In this document: piece by piece, positions 1-6,734 of the stretch
How the letters are laid out: each line of letters opens with the position of its first letter
Numbering within the stretch: the first letter of the stretch is position 1
Source: Lysinibacillus sp.
GTDB lineage: Bacteria > Bacillota > Bacilli > Bacillales_A > Planococcaceae
NCBI GenBank assembly: GCA_012735355.1
Contig: JAAYHP010000561.1
Coordinates: 1 to 11,403 of the forward strand
DNA: 11,403 nt
Direction of reading: 5' to 3'
The notes under the pieces: model-generated
The model's input: the letters and a program-made list of their open reading frames with translations, nothing else
What the model was told of the DNA's origin: nothing
Database searches by the model: none
Made by a program: the position numbers and the translations under genes

Positions 1-82
1 GCACAAATATTCCTGCACCGACCATAGCACCGATTCCAATGGATGTTGAAGCAAATATACCAAGTGATCGTTTTAATTCCAT
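1..82 (-). CDS. Amino-acid permease (APC superfamily), N-terminal fragment
   Basis: Only the first 27 codons are inside the window; the gene continues past the left edge. The translation starts MELKRSLGIFAS and runs into a glycine-rich first membrane segment ending GAMVGAGIFV. That glycine-rich segment is the hallmark of TM1 in APC-superfamily amino-acid transporters, where it forms part of the substrate site. An AGGTAGGTG ribosome binding site lies about five bases before the ATG. The start is only 8 bases past the stop of the DUF2000-like gene, so the two are almost certainly co-transcribed and probably translationally coupled. A divergent MocR-type regulator sits just beyond, so control by an amino acid or amine related to the transported substrate is likely (inference). 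The substrate cannot be told from this fragment. Confidence 0.75.
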   Translation of the reverse strand, partial: MELKRSLGIFASTSIGIGAMVGAGIFV

Positions 83-90
83 TTTTACAC

Positions 91-519
91 CTACCTTAAA
101 AGGGGAAGGCTACCTGTCAACTTGTTAATTTTTTTGCGATCACCGTATAATGCTATTCCTAAATATTCTAGATCTTCTTTTGTATAGGTAGATATTTTTT
201 TAGTGTATTCCTCATAATTTTTAGTCGTTTGTGCAGCATTAGAAAAATCAACAACAAACAAATCATGAAATTCTTCAGAACTTATTTTCTGTTTTAATAT
301 TTTTAATTCTGCTCGTGTAGATTTTAAAATCGGTAAAGGTATTGTCGTAATTCCGATATGAACTTGCCCTGAACCATCCACTACATCAGGTCCTATAATT
401 CCTTTCACTTTCTTTCCTATCGAAAGTGATAGAACCGCTGCCGTATTGGTGATTAAACCTAGTGGCAATTCTGAATCAATCACTAATACACATTTAGCAT
501 CATTATTTTGTTGGCTCAT
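91..519 (-). CDS. DUF2000 family protein
   Basis: A 142-residue soluble protein beginning MSQQNNDAKCVLVIDSELP. The opening strand (KCVLVIDSELPLGLITNTAAVLSLSIGKK), the GIIGPDVVDGSGQVH segment and the IPLPILK segment match my memory of DUF2000 proteins. These are small proteins with a peptidyl-tRNA-hydrolase-like fold and no settled function. The open frame extends upstream to 621. I chose the ATG at 519 because GGAGGAAC (524-531) lies at normal distance before it, and because the extra 34 residues would run through the promoter/operator region. The stop lies 8 bases before an APC permease start. The MocR regulator at 644 is divergent. This arrangement suggests a role in handling or sensing whatever the permease carries (inference). 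No signal peptide or membrane segment is seen. Confidence 0.8.
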   Translation of the reverse strand: MSQQNNDAKCVLVIDSELPLGLITNTAAVLSLSIGKKVKGIIGPDVVDGSGQVHIGITTIPLPILKSTRAELKILKQKISSEEFHDLFVVDFSNAAQTTKNYEEYTKKISTYTKEDLEYLGIALYGDRKKINKLTGSLPLLR

Positions 520-577
520 TTGTGTTCCTCCAATAGAATGAATTTTCTTATTTTTTAATAAAATTAACATGCTAAAA

Positions 578-622
578 TGGTGTATAGTAGTACCAATAAT
601 AATAAAGTTTAATGGTACCAAT
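578..622. promoter_or_regulatory. Candidate MocR-type operator between divergent genes
   Basis: The octamer GTACCAAT occurs twice as a direct repeat, at 590-597 and 615-622 (25 bases start to start). The second copy is part of the palindrome TGGTACCA (613-620). A TGGT half-site at 578-581 faces the first copy. MocR/GabR regulators are known to bind direct repeats, and the B. subtilis GabR half-site I recall (ATACCA) shares the TACCA core. The repeats lie between the DUF2000 start (519) and the MocR start (644). A possible minus-strand -10 (TATACA, just left of the first repeat) falls inside the same stretch, but no convincing -35 pairs with it. The repeats are seen; binding is inferred. Confidence 0.45.
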
Positions 623-643
623 TTTGTAGAGGAGATTCATTAG

Positions 644-2056
644 ATGGCCTGGTTAACGATTGATAGATCTCAAAAAATACCGTTAATAAGACAAATCTAT
701 AAACAGTTAAGAACAAAAATATTAAATGGTGAACTTCCAGCGGGTTATCGCCTCCCTTCCACACGGCAATTGGCAGAAGAACTGGAAGTTTCCCGTAACG
801 TTGTTTTGGAAGCATATGAACAGTTATTAGCAGAAGGTTTTATAGAAGGACGTCAAGGGGCCGGAACATTTGTAGCGGCAGGGGCTTATTTAAAAAAGGC
901 AGAAATAATCTTTCCTTTTTTATTGGAAAATAACTATCAATTAAAAGATGATGATATCATTGATTTCCGTTCTGGTCTCCCAGCATTAGACTTATTTCCA
1001 AGAAAACAATGGGGGAATTTAGCGAAAAGAATAAGTATTGAAACGGACCATTTAATTTTTGGCTATGGTTCACCAGAAGGTCGTGTAGAATTAAGAACTG
1101 TACTTGCTGACTATTTATTGCGTACAAGAGGCGTAGAATGTCAACCGGATCAATTGATTATTACTAGCGGTGCAACCCAAGCATTTACATTAGTTTCAAA
1201 ATTACTTCTTTCTCAAAATAAAAAAGTAATCCTTGAAGATCCGATTACGCATGAAATTCAAACTATTTTCCAATCCTATGGAGGTTCTCTTTGTCCAATT
1301 AAAGTTGATGAACATGGAATCGATACGAACCAATTACCCCAAGACGTAAATCCAGCATTCGGCTTTGTTACGCCATCACACCAATTTCCAATGGGGAGTA
1401 CTTTACCGATTCAAAGGAGAATCCGATTGATTGAATATGCAAGGAAAATGGATTGTTATATTGTAGAAGACGACTATGATAGCGAATTTCGATACGAAAG
1501 TCCACCTATTAGTTCACTGCAGGGACTAGATCCTGAACGCACCATATATATAGGTACTTTTAGTAAAATACTATCGCCTGCGTTGAGATTAGGTTACTTA
1601 ATTCTTCCTCCAACGTTAATTAAACGTTGTCGTGAGCTAAAATATTTTAGTGATTTACATGCACCTTCTTTAGATCAGCTTACCCTAGCTTTGTTCATTA
1701 AGGAAGGTTATTTAGAAAAACATGTATTCCGTATGAAAAAGGTTTATCGAAAAAGAAGAGATTTTTTAAAGGAATGTCTCCATAACGAATTTGGAAATAG
1801 CATCAAAATACACGGCGATTCTACAGGATTGCATCTAGTTGCAGAATTTGAAGGGGTTCATTTTACAGATAATCTCTTATCTCATATTCATGATAACGGC
1901 ATAAAAGTATATCCTGTTGAACTTCATACTATGAACAAAGGCTTATATCCAAATTATCTTATTTTGGGCTTTGGGCATTTAGAGGAAGATAAAATAAAAG
2001 ATGGTATCACCTTATTAAAAAGAGCTTTAGAAAAAACACATAAAAAGTGGAATTAA
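644..2056 (+). CDS. MocR/GabR-type transcriptional regulator (GntR wHTH plus aminotransferase fold)
   Basis: A 470-residue PLP-dependent regulator of normal length for the family. Residues about 12-77 are a GntR winged helix-turn-helix (ILNGELPAGYRLPSTRQLAEEL, then a recognition helix starting VSRNVVLEAYEQL). After a linker, residues about 105-465 form a class I aminotransferase-like domain. This domain has the substrate-side SGATQA (175-180), TPSHQFPMG (243-251) and EDDYDSEFRY (275-284, with the aspartate that contacts the PLP ring nitrogen). The Schiff-base lysine is K308 in TFSKILSPALRLGY. All PLP-holding features are intact, so it should bind PLP and sense an amine or amino acid. An AGAGGAG site lies 9 bases before the ATG. 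The gene diverges from the DUF2000/permease pair and is likely its regulator (inference). The effector is unknown. PdxR-like control of vitamin B6 synthesis is less likely because no pdxST genes are adjacent. Confidence 0.9.
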   Translation: MAWLTIDRSQKIPLIRQIYKQLRTKILNGELPAGYRLPSTRQLAEELEVSRNVVLEAYEQLLAEGFIEGRQGAGTFVAAGAYLKKAEIIFPFLLENNYQLKDDDIIDFRSGLPALDLFPRKQWGNLAKRISIETDHLIFGYGSPEGRVELRTVLADYLLRTRGVECQPDQLIITSGATQAFTLVSKLLLSQNKKVILEDPITHEIQTIFQSYGGSLCPIKVDEHGIDTNQLPQDVNPAFGFVTPSHQFPMGSTLPIQRRIRLIEYARKMDCYIVEDDYDSEFRYESPPISSLQGLDPERTIYIGTFSKILSPALRLGYLILPPTLIKRCRELKYFSDLHAPSLDQLTLALFIKEGYLEKHVFRMKKVYRKRRDFLKECLHNEFGNSIKIHGDSTGLHLVAEFEGVHFTDNLLSHIHDNGIKVYPVELHTMNKGLYPNYLILGFGHLEEDKIKDGITLLKRALEKTHKKWN

Positions 2057-2093
2057 TTTAAATTCAATAGAACATAAATTTAAAACAAAATAA

Positions 2094-2128
2094 GAAATCC
2101 CTTCCTTTTTAAGAAAGGTTGGGATTTC
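2094..2128. terminator. Bidirectional intrinsic terminator
   Basis: GAAATCCC-TT-CCTTT pairs with AAAGG-TT-GGGATTTC around a 5-base loop, giving 13 base pairs with one 2x2 internal mismatch. It lies between two convergent genes (MocR regulator ending at 2056, sulfotransferase ending at 2175). The minus-strand side is followed by TTATTTTGTTTT, a usable U tract. The plus-strand side has a poorer tail. It therefore probably ends the sulfotransferase operon and helps end the regulator transcript. Confidence 0.85.
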
Positions 2129-2174
2129 TCGCTATTATAAAAATCAATGAACCAAGATAGTAAAAAATTGTTCA

Positions 2175-3650
2175 TTAATCATCTATAGAGACTACGCAGA
2201 AATTCGCTGGACTATCATCATCTGCATCTTTTGAAGTACCCGTAATAATTCTTTTGCTCGGATCGACGCCTGGAATTATCGTAATTTTTCCTGTAGCTTC
2301 ACCAATTGAAGCTCCAGGTACCCGGAATTTTGATACATCGATTGGTTCAATTGATCTTTCTTTTTGTTTCCCCAATTGTGGAACCCATTCATAAGGTACC
2401 CGATAGGCTCGATACACCATATTCGTTTTACGAGTTCCCGTAATGTTATTAAAATATGGATTAATGTATTCCCAAACAATTTCATGTTCAGGCGTTACTT
2501 CAAATATTCGACCGTCTGAACCTTGGGTAATAAGGGTATTGCCATTTGGCAGACGCTGAGCTGAACTGATATAAGGACTATAAAATTTCGAACCATCAGT
2601 AAATAGATTATGTCCCGCTTCTTCTGGTGTATATTGCCACTTAATTTCTAGAGTAATCGGATCAATTTGTAAAACACGAGAATAGTCACGAATTGCATTT
2701 AATCTACCATAGGGTGATGAAGGGTTTGGTAATCCATAACCTGCTGCACCACCATTATCGTAAACGAGGAGATCTCCTTCTCCAGGAAGACCCTTTGGGA
2801 TCATATGGAAGTGGTGTTGTCCAATAATCCACCCTAATTTCTTTAGTTTTTCGTTTGTATCGTAGTTTGGACCAATTTGCCAAACAATTTCACCTGTTTT
2901 TTTACTAATAATACCTAAAATATTTGTATTTCGAGCATCGAAAATAATATTGTCTGGATGGAATCTTTCATCTCCAGCATCATACCATTTATTCGGTCCT
3001 AATGTGGATATACTATTAATGTGCATCCAATCCCCTAATCCTGTTGGAACAATTGAAGGATTACGAAATAGCACATTTTTTGCATTTTCATCAAAGCCAA
3101 ATTCATCAAAGTGGTCACTTGCTCTCCAAGACCATAAAATATTACCTTCCCAGTCAACTTCAATGATTTTATCATCTAGTAACTTTTTATCAGAAATTTT
3201 CGGATTATGAACATCTTCGTGAACTAGAATTAATGTTTTTCCACGATCAGTTAGTGGATTTTCATACGGACCATAGTACCCAACAGATGATCCTTCACGC
3301 TGATAATCGTGATGCTGGCGCGCCATGTAGCGACCTTCTTCTCCAGGATCTTGAATAAATTCTGTTCTATCAAATTTCCAAACTATATTTCCATCAAAAT
3401 CAACTTGCACTAAATCTATTTGATCTTGATACCCGTATTTACCGTTACGTGCCCCAGTCGACCCTATCACATAGCCACCAGGTAAAATTTTATTAGGGAA
3501 ACCGGCTAATCCAGCCCAAAGTTGTACTTCATCCCCATTCATATTTATAAGTAATGCTCCTTTTCCTGAAGGAAAAATTGTAAAACCGTTGTATGCTTTT
3601 TCTTTATTGTATACTGTCACACCTGTTGGAAAAATTGTTGGATGTCCCAT
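2175..3650 (-). CDS. Aryl-sulfate sulfotransferase (ASST family), predicted cytoplasmic
   Basis: A 491-residue protein resembling PAPS-independent arylsulfotransferases, which move a sulfuryl group from one phenolic sulfate ester to another phenol through a sulfo-histidine. Blade-like repeats are visible: LVQVDFDGNIVWKFDR (80-95), IIEVDWEGNILWSWR (162-176), KTGEIVWQIGP (251-261), VLQIDPITLEIKWQY (326-340) and RIFEVTPEHEIVWEY (381-395), as expected for a beta-propeller. Conserved histidine motifs are RQHHDYQ (111-117), DWMHINS (207-213) and GQHHFHMIP (277-285). H210 and H279/H280 are candidate catalytic residues; I cannot align them to characterised enzymes. It starts MGHPTIFPTG with no signal peptide and has a single cysteine (C484), unlike exported ASST enzymes that need disulfide formation. 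AAGAGGTTG precedes the ATG. It lies 25 bases after the permease stop, so it is the last gene of the transporter operon, implying the imported compound is its donor (inference). Confidence 0.85.
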   Translation of the reverse strand: MGHPTIFPTGVTVYNKEKAYNGFTIFPSGKGALLINMNGDEVQLWAGLAGFPNKILPGGYVIGSTGARNGKYGYQDQIDLVQVDFDGNIVWKFDRTEFIQDPGEEGRYMARQHHDYQREGSSVGYYGPYENPLTDRGKTLILVHEDVHNPKISDKKLLDDKIIEVDWEGNILWSWRASDHFDEFGFDENAKNVLFRNPSIVPTGLGDWMHINSISTLGPNKWYDAGDERFHPDNIIFDARNTNILGIISKKTGEIVWQIGPNYDTNEKLKKLGWIIGQHHFHMIPKGLPGEGDLLVYDNGGAAGYGLPNPSSPYGRLNAIRDYSRVLQIDPITLEIKWQYTPEEAGHNLFTDGSKFYSPYISSAQRLPNGNTLITQGSDGRIFEVTPEHEIVWEYINPYFNNITGTRKTNMVYRAYRVPYEWVPQLGKQKERSIEPIDVSKFRVPGASIGEATGKITIIPGVDPSKRIITGTSKDADDDSPANFCVVSIDD

Positions 3651-3675
3651 GTTATCAACCTCTTTTCAATTTATT

Positions 3676-4494
3676 TTAAGATACTACTTTATAACGACTT
3701 AATAGTTTTTTTCCTAAGTAAGTAAACAATCGATCCATTAAAAAGCCCATTAAACCTAGTACAACTAAACCAACAAATATCCATTCTGTTTTAAAATATA
3801 AGCGTGCATTCCAAATCATAAATCCTATACCTTCTTTCGCTGCTACCATTTCTGCCCCGATAATTGCCATAAAAGAAGAGCCCATAGCTAGTTTGGCACC
3901 TGTAAAAATATAAGGAATAGTAGCTGGGATAATAACGTAAATTAATGTTTGAAATTTAGTTGCACCGATAATTTGCGCAGAACGAAGTTTATCCTTTGAT
4001 ATAGACAAAACACCTGTAAATGTATTAATCGTAATGACAAAGAATGTTGCATAAACAATTAAAAATACCTTTGACTGCTCACCAATTCCGAACCAAAGCA
4101 TGAATAAAGTAATGAATGCTAAAGGTGGAATAAAACGAACAAAATTAACGATTGGTGCTAACAAAGAACGAACGAAAGGATTAGTTCCTAGCAGTAACCC
4201 CGTTGGCACTGCTATTAATAAACCAAGTGTCCAACCAGCAAATACACGGGCGAAACTGTAACCCATATAGATAAATAGAGAGCCATCACTAGCAATTTCA
4301 ATAGCGCCTTTTAAAGTGGCTAATGGACTTGGCAGAAATAGTGGATCAGAAAAATATGAAACTACTGACCACACAGAGAAAATAAGAAACCAGCCTAAAA
4401 TTCCAGTATTTAATATTAAACTCAACTTTGACTTTCCTTTTTTCTTTTGCCGCAAAATTTTATTTTCTATTTTTACCTCTTTAACTACCGTCAT
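3676..4494 (-). CDS. ABC transporter permease, SsuC/TauC/NrtB family
   Basis: A 272-residue inner-membrane permease of usual length. A basic N-terminal tail (1-25) leads to TM1 (about 31-49). Further hydrophobic segments follow at about 83-104, 123-137, 143-162, 205-219 and 238-256. The cytoplasmic EAA loop that docks the ATPase is visible as the stretch from about 174 to 203 (IIGATKFQTLIYVIIPATIP, then YIFTGAKLAMG). The segment LFLPSPLATLKG (52-63) and the ending are typical of the sulfonate/taurine/nitrate permease family. A very strong AAAGGAGGT (4501-4509) precedes the ATG and overlaps the stop of the ATPase gene, so translation is probably coupled. Together with the ATPase and lipoprotein it forms a complete importer. 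The sulfotransferase next door favours a sulfur ester or sulfonate over nitrate, though sequence alone does not fix the substrate. Confidence 0.9.
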   Translation of the reverse strand: MTVVKEVKIENKILRQKKKGKSKLSLILNTGILGWFLIFSVWSVVSYFSDPLFLPSPLATLKGAIEIASDGSLFIYMGYSFARVFAGWTLGLLIAVPTGLLLGTNPFVRSLLAPIVNFVRFIPPLAFITLFMLWFGIGEQSKVFLIVYATFFVITINTFTGVLSISKDKLRSAQIIGATKFQTLIYVIIPATIPYIFTGAKLAMGSSFMAIIGAEMVAAKEGIGFMIWNARLYFKTEWIFVGLVVLGLMGFLMDRLFTYLGKKLLSRYKVVS

Positions 4495-4498
4495 TTAA

Positions 4499-4510
4499 AA
4501 ACCTCCTTTA
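4499..4510 (-). promoter_or_regulatory. Ribosome binding site overlapping an upstream stop codon
   Basis: TAAAGGAGGT: the TAA that ends the ATPase gene (4508-4510) is the first part of the Shine-Dalgarno sequence for the permease, whose ATG lies about seven bases further on. A terminating ribosome is placed directly on the next start, which should keep ATPase and permease levels matched. Confidence 0.8.
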
Positions 4511-5296
4511 CCTTTCCTCAATTTGTAAATTAATATCCTCAAAATGAGCCTGAACTTGCCGATAGTATTTATTAAATTCAATACTTGTAATATCTCTTGG
4601 ATAAGGAAGATTAATCTCATAACTTGAAGTAATTTTAGATGAGGGCCCAATCGACATAATGCCAATCCTTTGACCAAGTAGTATTGCTTCTTGTATATCA
4701 TGGGTAACAAAAATTACAGTTTTATTTGTTTCTCTCCAAATACGAATTAACTCTTTTTGCATCGATCGTCTTGTCATAGCATCCAGTGCACCGAACGGTT
4801 CATCCATTAGTAAAATCTCAGGTTCATTGGCTAATACACGGGCTAATTGAACCCGCTGTTTCATACCGCCCGATAAATTATCAGGAAATTTTTTGCCATG
4901 ACCCGTCAATCCTGTTAGCTTTATATAATACTCTGCGATTTCTCGACGTTCTTCCAAAGGCATTTTTTTCATCTTCAATCCAAAGGAAATATTCTCCTCA
5001 ACAGTTAGCCACGGAAATAAAGCAGAATCAGCTGACTGGAACACGAATCCACAACTATTTCGATTTGTTTTATTTGAAGTAATAATTTGCAAATCGCCGT
5101 CTGATAAATCTAAAAAACCGGCGAAAATATTCAACAATGTAGATTTCCCGCAACCACTAGGACCTAATAAAATATAAAATTCACCTTTTTTAATTGTTAA
5201 ATTAATATTTTCTAGTACATAGACTGGATTCTCAGCATCCTCTTGAAAGGTTTTCGAACCATTCTTCAATACAATTGCATCCTCAACAGCGGTCAT
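4508..5296 (-). CDS. ABC transporter ATP-binding protein, SsuB/TauB family
   Basis: A 262-residue ATPase subunit with all nucleotide-binding motifs intact. They are Walker A GPSGCGKST (45-53), Q-loop Gln in FVFQSADSALFPWLTV (Q87), signature LSGGMKQR (141-148), Walker B ILLMDEPFGALDA (161-173) and the switch histidine in VTHDIQEA (H199). The ALFPWLTVEENISFG stretch is characteristic of the nitrate/sulfonate/taurine subfamily. AGGAGGGAAA lies just before the ATG. The gene is 20 bases downstream of the binding lipoprotein and 13 bases upstream of the permease, so all are one transcript. It works on the inner face of the membrane, driving import. Confidence 0.92.
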   Translation of the reverse strand: MTAVEDAIVLKNGSKTFQEDAENPVYVLENINLTIKKGEFYILLGPSGCGKSTLLNIFAGFLDLSDGDLQIITSNKTNRNSCGFVFQSADSALFPWLTVEENISFGLKMKKMPLEERREIAEYYIKLTGLTGHGKKFPDNLSGGMKQRVQLARVLANEPEILLMDEPFGALDAMTRRSMQKELIRIWRETNKTVIFVTHDIQEAILLGQRIGIMSIGPSSKITSSYEINLPYPRDITSIEFNKYYRQVQAHFEDINLQIEER

Positions 5297-5316
5297 GCGA
5301 TTTCCCTCCTATTCAT

Positions 5317-6336
5317 TTACTTTTGATATGTCACTTGATCTGGGATAACTTGCCTTGCAGGCTCTAAAAATAATTTAGAATCTAAATCATAATCTTCTTT
5401 TATTTTTCCAGTATCTACTAAATATTGTTTTAATGTTTTTAAATGTTCATAGTCTTCTTGTGTAAAACCGAGAGTATAATTTATACGTTCTAAATCACGA
5501 AGGGCATCATTTTTTGCAATTTTTAACTCGTCATAAGCAATATTGGCAGTTTCATTTGGGTTTTTCTTCACAAATTCAATTCCTTCTTTTATTCCCAATA
5601 TCAATTGAGCAATTAATTCAGTATTTTCTTCAGCAAATTGGCGATCTATTACTAGATAGGAAGATACATTCAGTCCTTTTACCGAATTTAATTTATCAAT
5701 CGTATGAACACCTTCAATTGATTTAAATTTTTCTAAAAGTGCACCTGATGCAATCACTGCATCAATATCTCCATTTTTCACTCCGACAATCGCCTCGTCT
5801 GGCGTGCTATAAGGTACATAATTTATATCATCTTCACTTATACCGATGTGCTCTAAATAACGTGCCCAATGGTATTCACCTACTGTCCCTTGTGCAACAC
5901 CAATATTTTTTCCTTTTAAATCTTGTGGAGAATGAATCCCTTTTACTGCTAAGATTTCTGAAAAGTCAAGTGAACTTTTTCCCGCACTGCTTCCCGTTAG
6001 ACTTGAAACAACAACAAAGTCTCCTTTATTTAGAGAATTTAACAAGGCATAATCCGCTGCTAAGCCCGTATCCGTTTGTTTTGTTAATAGAGCATTAATT
6101 GTATCAATACCGTAAGCAAAATTTGAAATCTCTGCTTGAATACCTTTATTTAAAAAATACCCGTTTGCTGCTGCTGCACGAACTTGAAATGATCCTCCAG
6201 CCGCAGTATCTAATGCTATACGTACTTTGTTTAAACCTTCATCTCCTTTTGTTTTGGATGTTTCCTGTCCACAGCCGAATAACAATATGGATAAAATTAC
6301 GAATAAATATATTTTATTTATCATTTTAAAACTCAT
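5317..6336 (-). CDS. Substrate-binding lipoprotein, SsuA/TauA (NMT1-like) family
   Basis: A 339-residue extracellular solute-binding protein. A short basic start and hydrophobic core (IYLFVILSILLFGC) end in a lipobox with the lipid-carrying cysteine at C22. The protein is therefore anchored on the outer face of the membrane. The mature part begins KVRIALDTAAGGSFQVRAAA. It has the family segment DLKGKNIGVAQGTVGEYHWA (139-158) and a later PDEAIVGVKNGDIDAVIA hinge region (179-196). These are typical of sulfonate, taurine, nitrate and thiamine-precursor binders. AAAGGAGGT lies 8 bases before the ATG; an internal Met at residue 5 is less well placed. It is the first gene of the operon that ends with the sulfotransferase. 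Aryl sulfate or sulfonate is the favoured ligand by context only. The long upstream leader suggests transcriptional control. Confidence 0.9.
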   Translation of the reverse strand: MSFKMINKIYLFVILSILLFGCGQETSKTKGDEGLNKVRIALDTAAGGSFQVRAAAANGYFLNKGIQAEISNFAYGIDTINALLTKQTDTGLAADYALLNSLNKGDFVVVSSLTGSSAGKSSLDFSEILAVKGIHSPQDLKGKNIGVAQGTVGEYHWARYLEHIGISEDDINYVPYSTPDEAIVGVKNGDIDAVIASGALLEKFKSIEGVHTIDKLNSVKGLNVSSYLVIDRQFAEENTELIAQLILGIKEGIEFVKKNPNETANIAYDELKIAKNDALRDLERINYTLGFTQEDYEHLKTLKQYLVDTGKIKEDYDLDSKLFLEPARQVIPDQVTYQK

Positions 6337-6379
6337 TTAAATACCTCCTTTTATGACTAAGACTAGGTTAATAAATTAA

Positions 6380-6401
6380 TATATGTTCATATACACATAT
6401 A
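6380..6401. repeat. Inverted repeat in the untranslated leader of the binding-protein gene
   Basis: TATATGT (6380-6386) and ACATATA (6395-6401) form perfect 7-base arms around 8 bases, about 45 bases before the lipoprotein ATG. It could be an operator or a weak RNA hairpin. The surrounding sequence is very AT-rich, so chance is a real possibility. Confidence 0.3.
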
Positions 6402-6451
6402 CTAATTTTTAAATTATAAAATTTTTGTTATCCCCTCCTCCTTCTAATGGC

Positions 6452-6512
6452 AAAACAAAAAGGCATTTTAACCATACAACATAAATAATCGTTGCAAAGT
6501 TAAAATGCCTTT
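6452..6512 (-). terminator. Strong hairpin plus T tract ahead of the transporter operon (attenuator, riboswitch platform or terminator)
   Basis: Read on the minus strand, AAAGGCATTTTAAC (6512-6499) pairs perfectly with GTTAAAATGCCTTT (6472-6459), a 14-bp stem. Within the 26-base loop, GCAAC and GTTGT can add five more pairs. The descending arm runs straight into TTTTTGTTTTG, the form of an intrinsic terminator. It sits about 70 bases after the start point predicted from the promoter at 6588-6616 and about 115 bases before the lipoprotein start. It may therefore attenuate the operon, end a short RNA, or stop read-through from the zinT-like gene, which has no other clear terminator. No known riboswitch core is recognised. 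The plus-strand side has no T tract. Confidence 0.7.
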
Positions 6513-6574
6513 AGTAGCCTAATCAGCATTATTTTATTAACAATAGCGTTTCTAAATATTTAATTGTTAGATGT

Positions 6575-6595
6575 TTTATTATTTGCAATAATAAA
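6575..6595. promoter_or_regulatory. 21-bp palindrome over the operon promoter (candidate operator)
   Basis: TTTATTATT (6575-6583) and AATAATAAA (6587-6595) are perfect inverted arms around TGC. The right arm contains the -10 box of the minus-strand promoter (6588-6593), so a protein bound here would block the start site. The repressor is unknown. A sulfur-responsive regulator such as CymR would fit the operon, but I cannot confirm its consensus here. Confidence 0.45.
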
Positions 6596-6616
6596 CAAAT
6601 AATCCCTATAAGTCAA
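6588..6616 (-). promoter_or_regulatory. Sigma-A-like promoter for the transporter/sulfotransferase operon
   Basis: On the minus strand TTGACT (6616-6611) and TATTAT (6593-6588) are separated by exactly 17 bases, both 5/6 matches to consensus. An A-rich run just upstream could act as an UP element. The predicted start near 6580 gives a leader of about 245 bases before the lipoprotein ATG. Confidence 0.7.
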
Positions 6617-6734
6617 GTGGGTTTTATTATTTTTTTCAAGTTCAGTTAAGGAGTGGTATGAACTCCATACTCAAATTATTTTTGAGATTCTAAATTGTCA
6701 TGGTACTGTTGCCTTCACTTAATTTTTTATTCAA

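Larger units (their letters stand above)
6337..6734. other. 398-base intergenic regulatory region
   Basis: This stretch holds no supported protein gene. From right to left it contains two small hairpins after the zinT-like gene (stem CTCAAA/TTTGAG at 6670-6686 and GTATG/CATAC at 6656-6670, with no T tract). Next come a sigma-A-like minus promoter (6588-6616) and a palindrome over its -10 (6575-6595). Then follow the strong hairpin at 6459-6512, a purine-rich GGAGGAGGGG patch (6432-6441) with no start codon after it, and a TATAAT (6413-6418) with no matching -35. Last is the inverted repeat at 6380-6401, before the ribosome binding site of the lipoprotein gene. Confidence 0.7.

Noticed and set aside
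520..621. An upstream extension of the DUF2000-like gene to 621.
   Set aside because: It would lack a ribosome site and run through the shared promoter/operator region. The ATG at 519 has a clear GGAGGAAC.
5514..6329. Plus-strand open frames opposite the binding lipoprotein gene.
   Set aside because: They are antisense frames of a well-supported gene, with no ribosome sites and a composition unlike a real protein (Leu/His/Gln-rich).
6413..6441. GGAGGAGGGG followed by TATAAT on the minus strand, as a small gene start or as a second promoter.
   Set aside because: There is no ATG, GTG or TTG at usable distance after the purine run, and no -35 at 16-18 bases from the TATAAT.
6500..6529. A nine-codon open frame on the minus strand (MLIRLLKAF) ending in the leader hairpin, which could be an attenuation leader peptide.
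   Set aside because: It has no ribosome binding site, and its codons are not enriched for any amino acid that would suggest attenuation.
6337..6580. An S-box (SAM) or T-box riboswitch ahead of the sulfur operon.
   Set aside because: I see none of the conserved core sequences of either class. Only the terminator-like hairpin is present.
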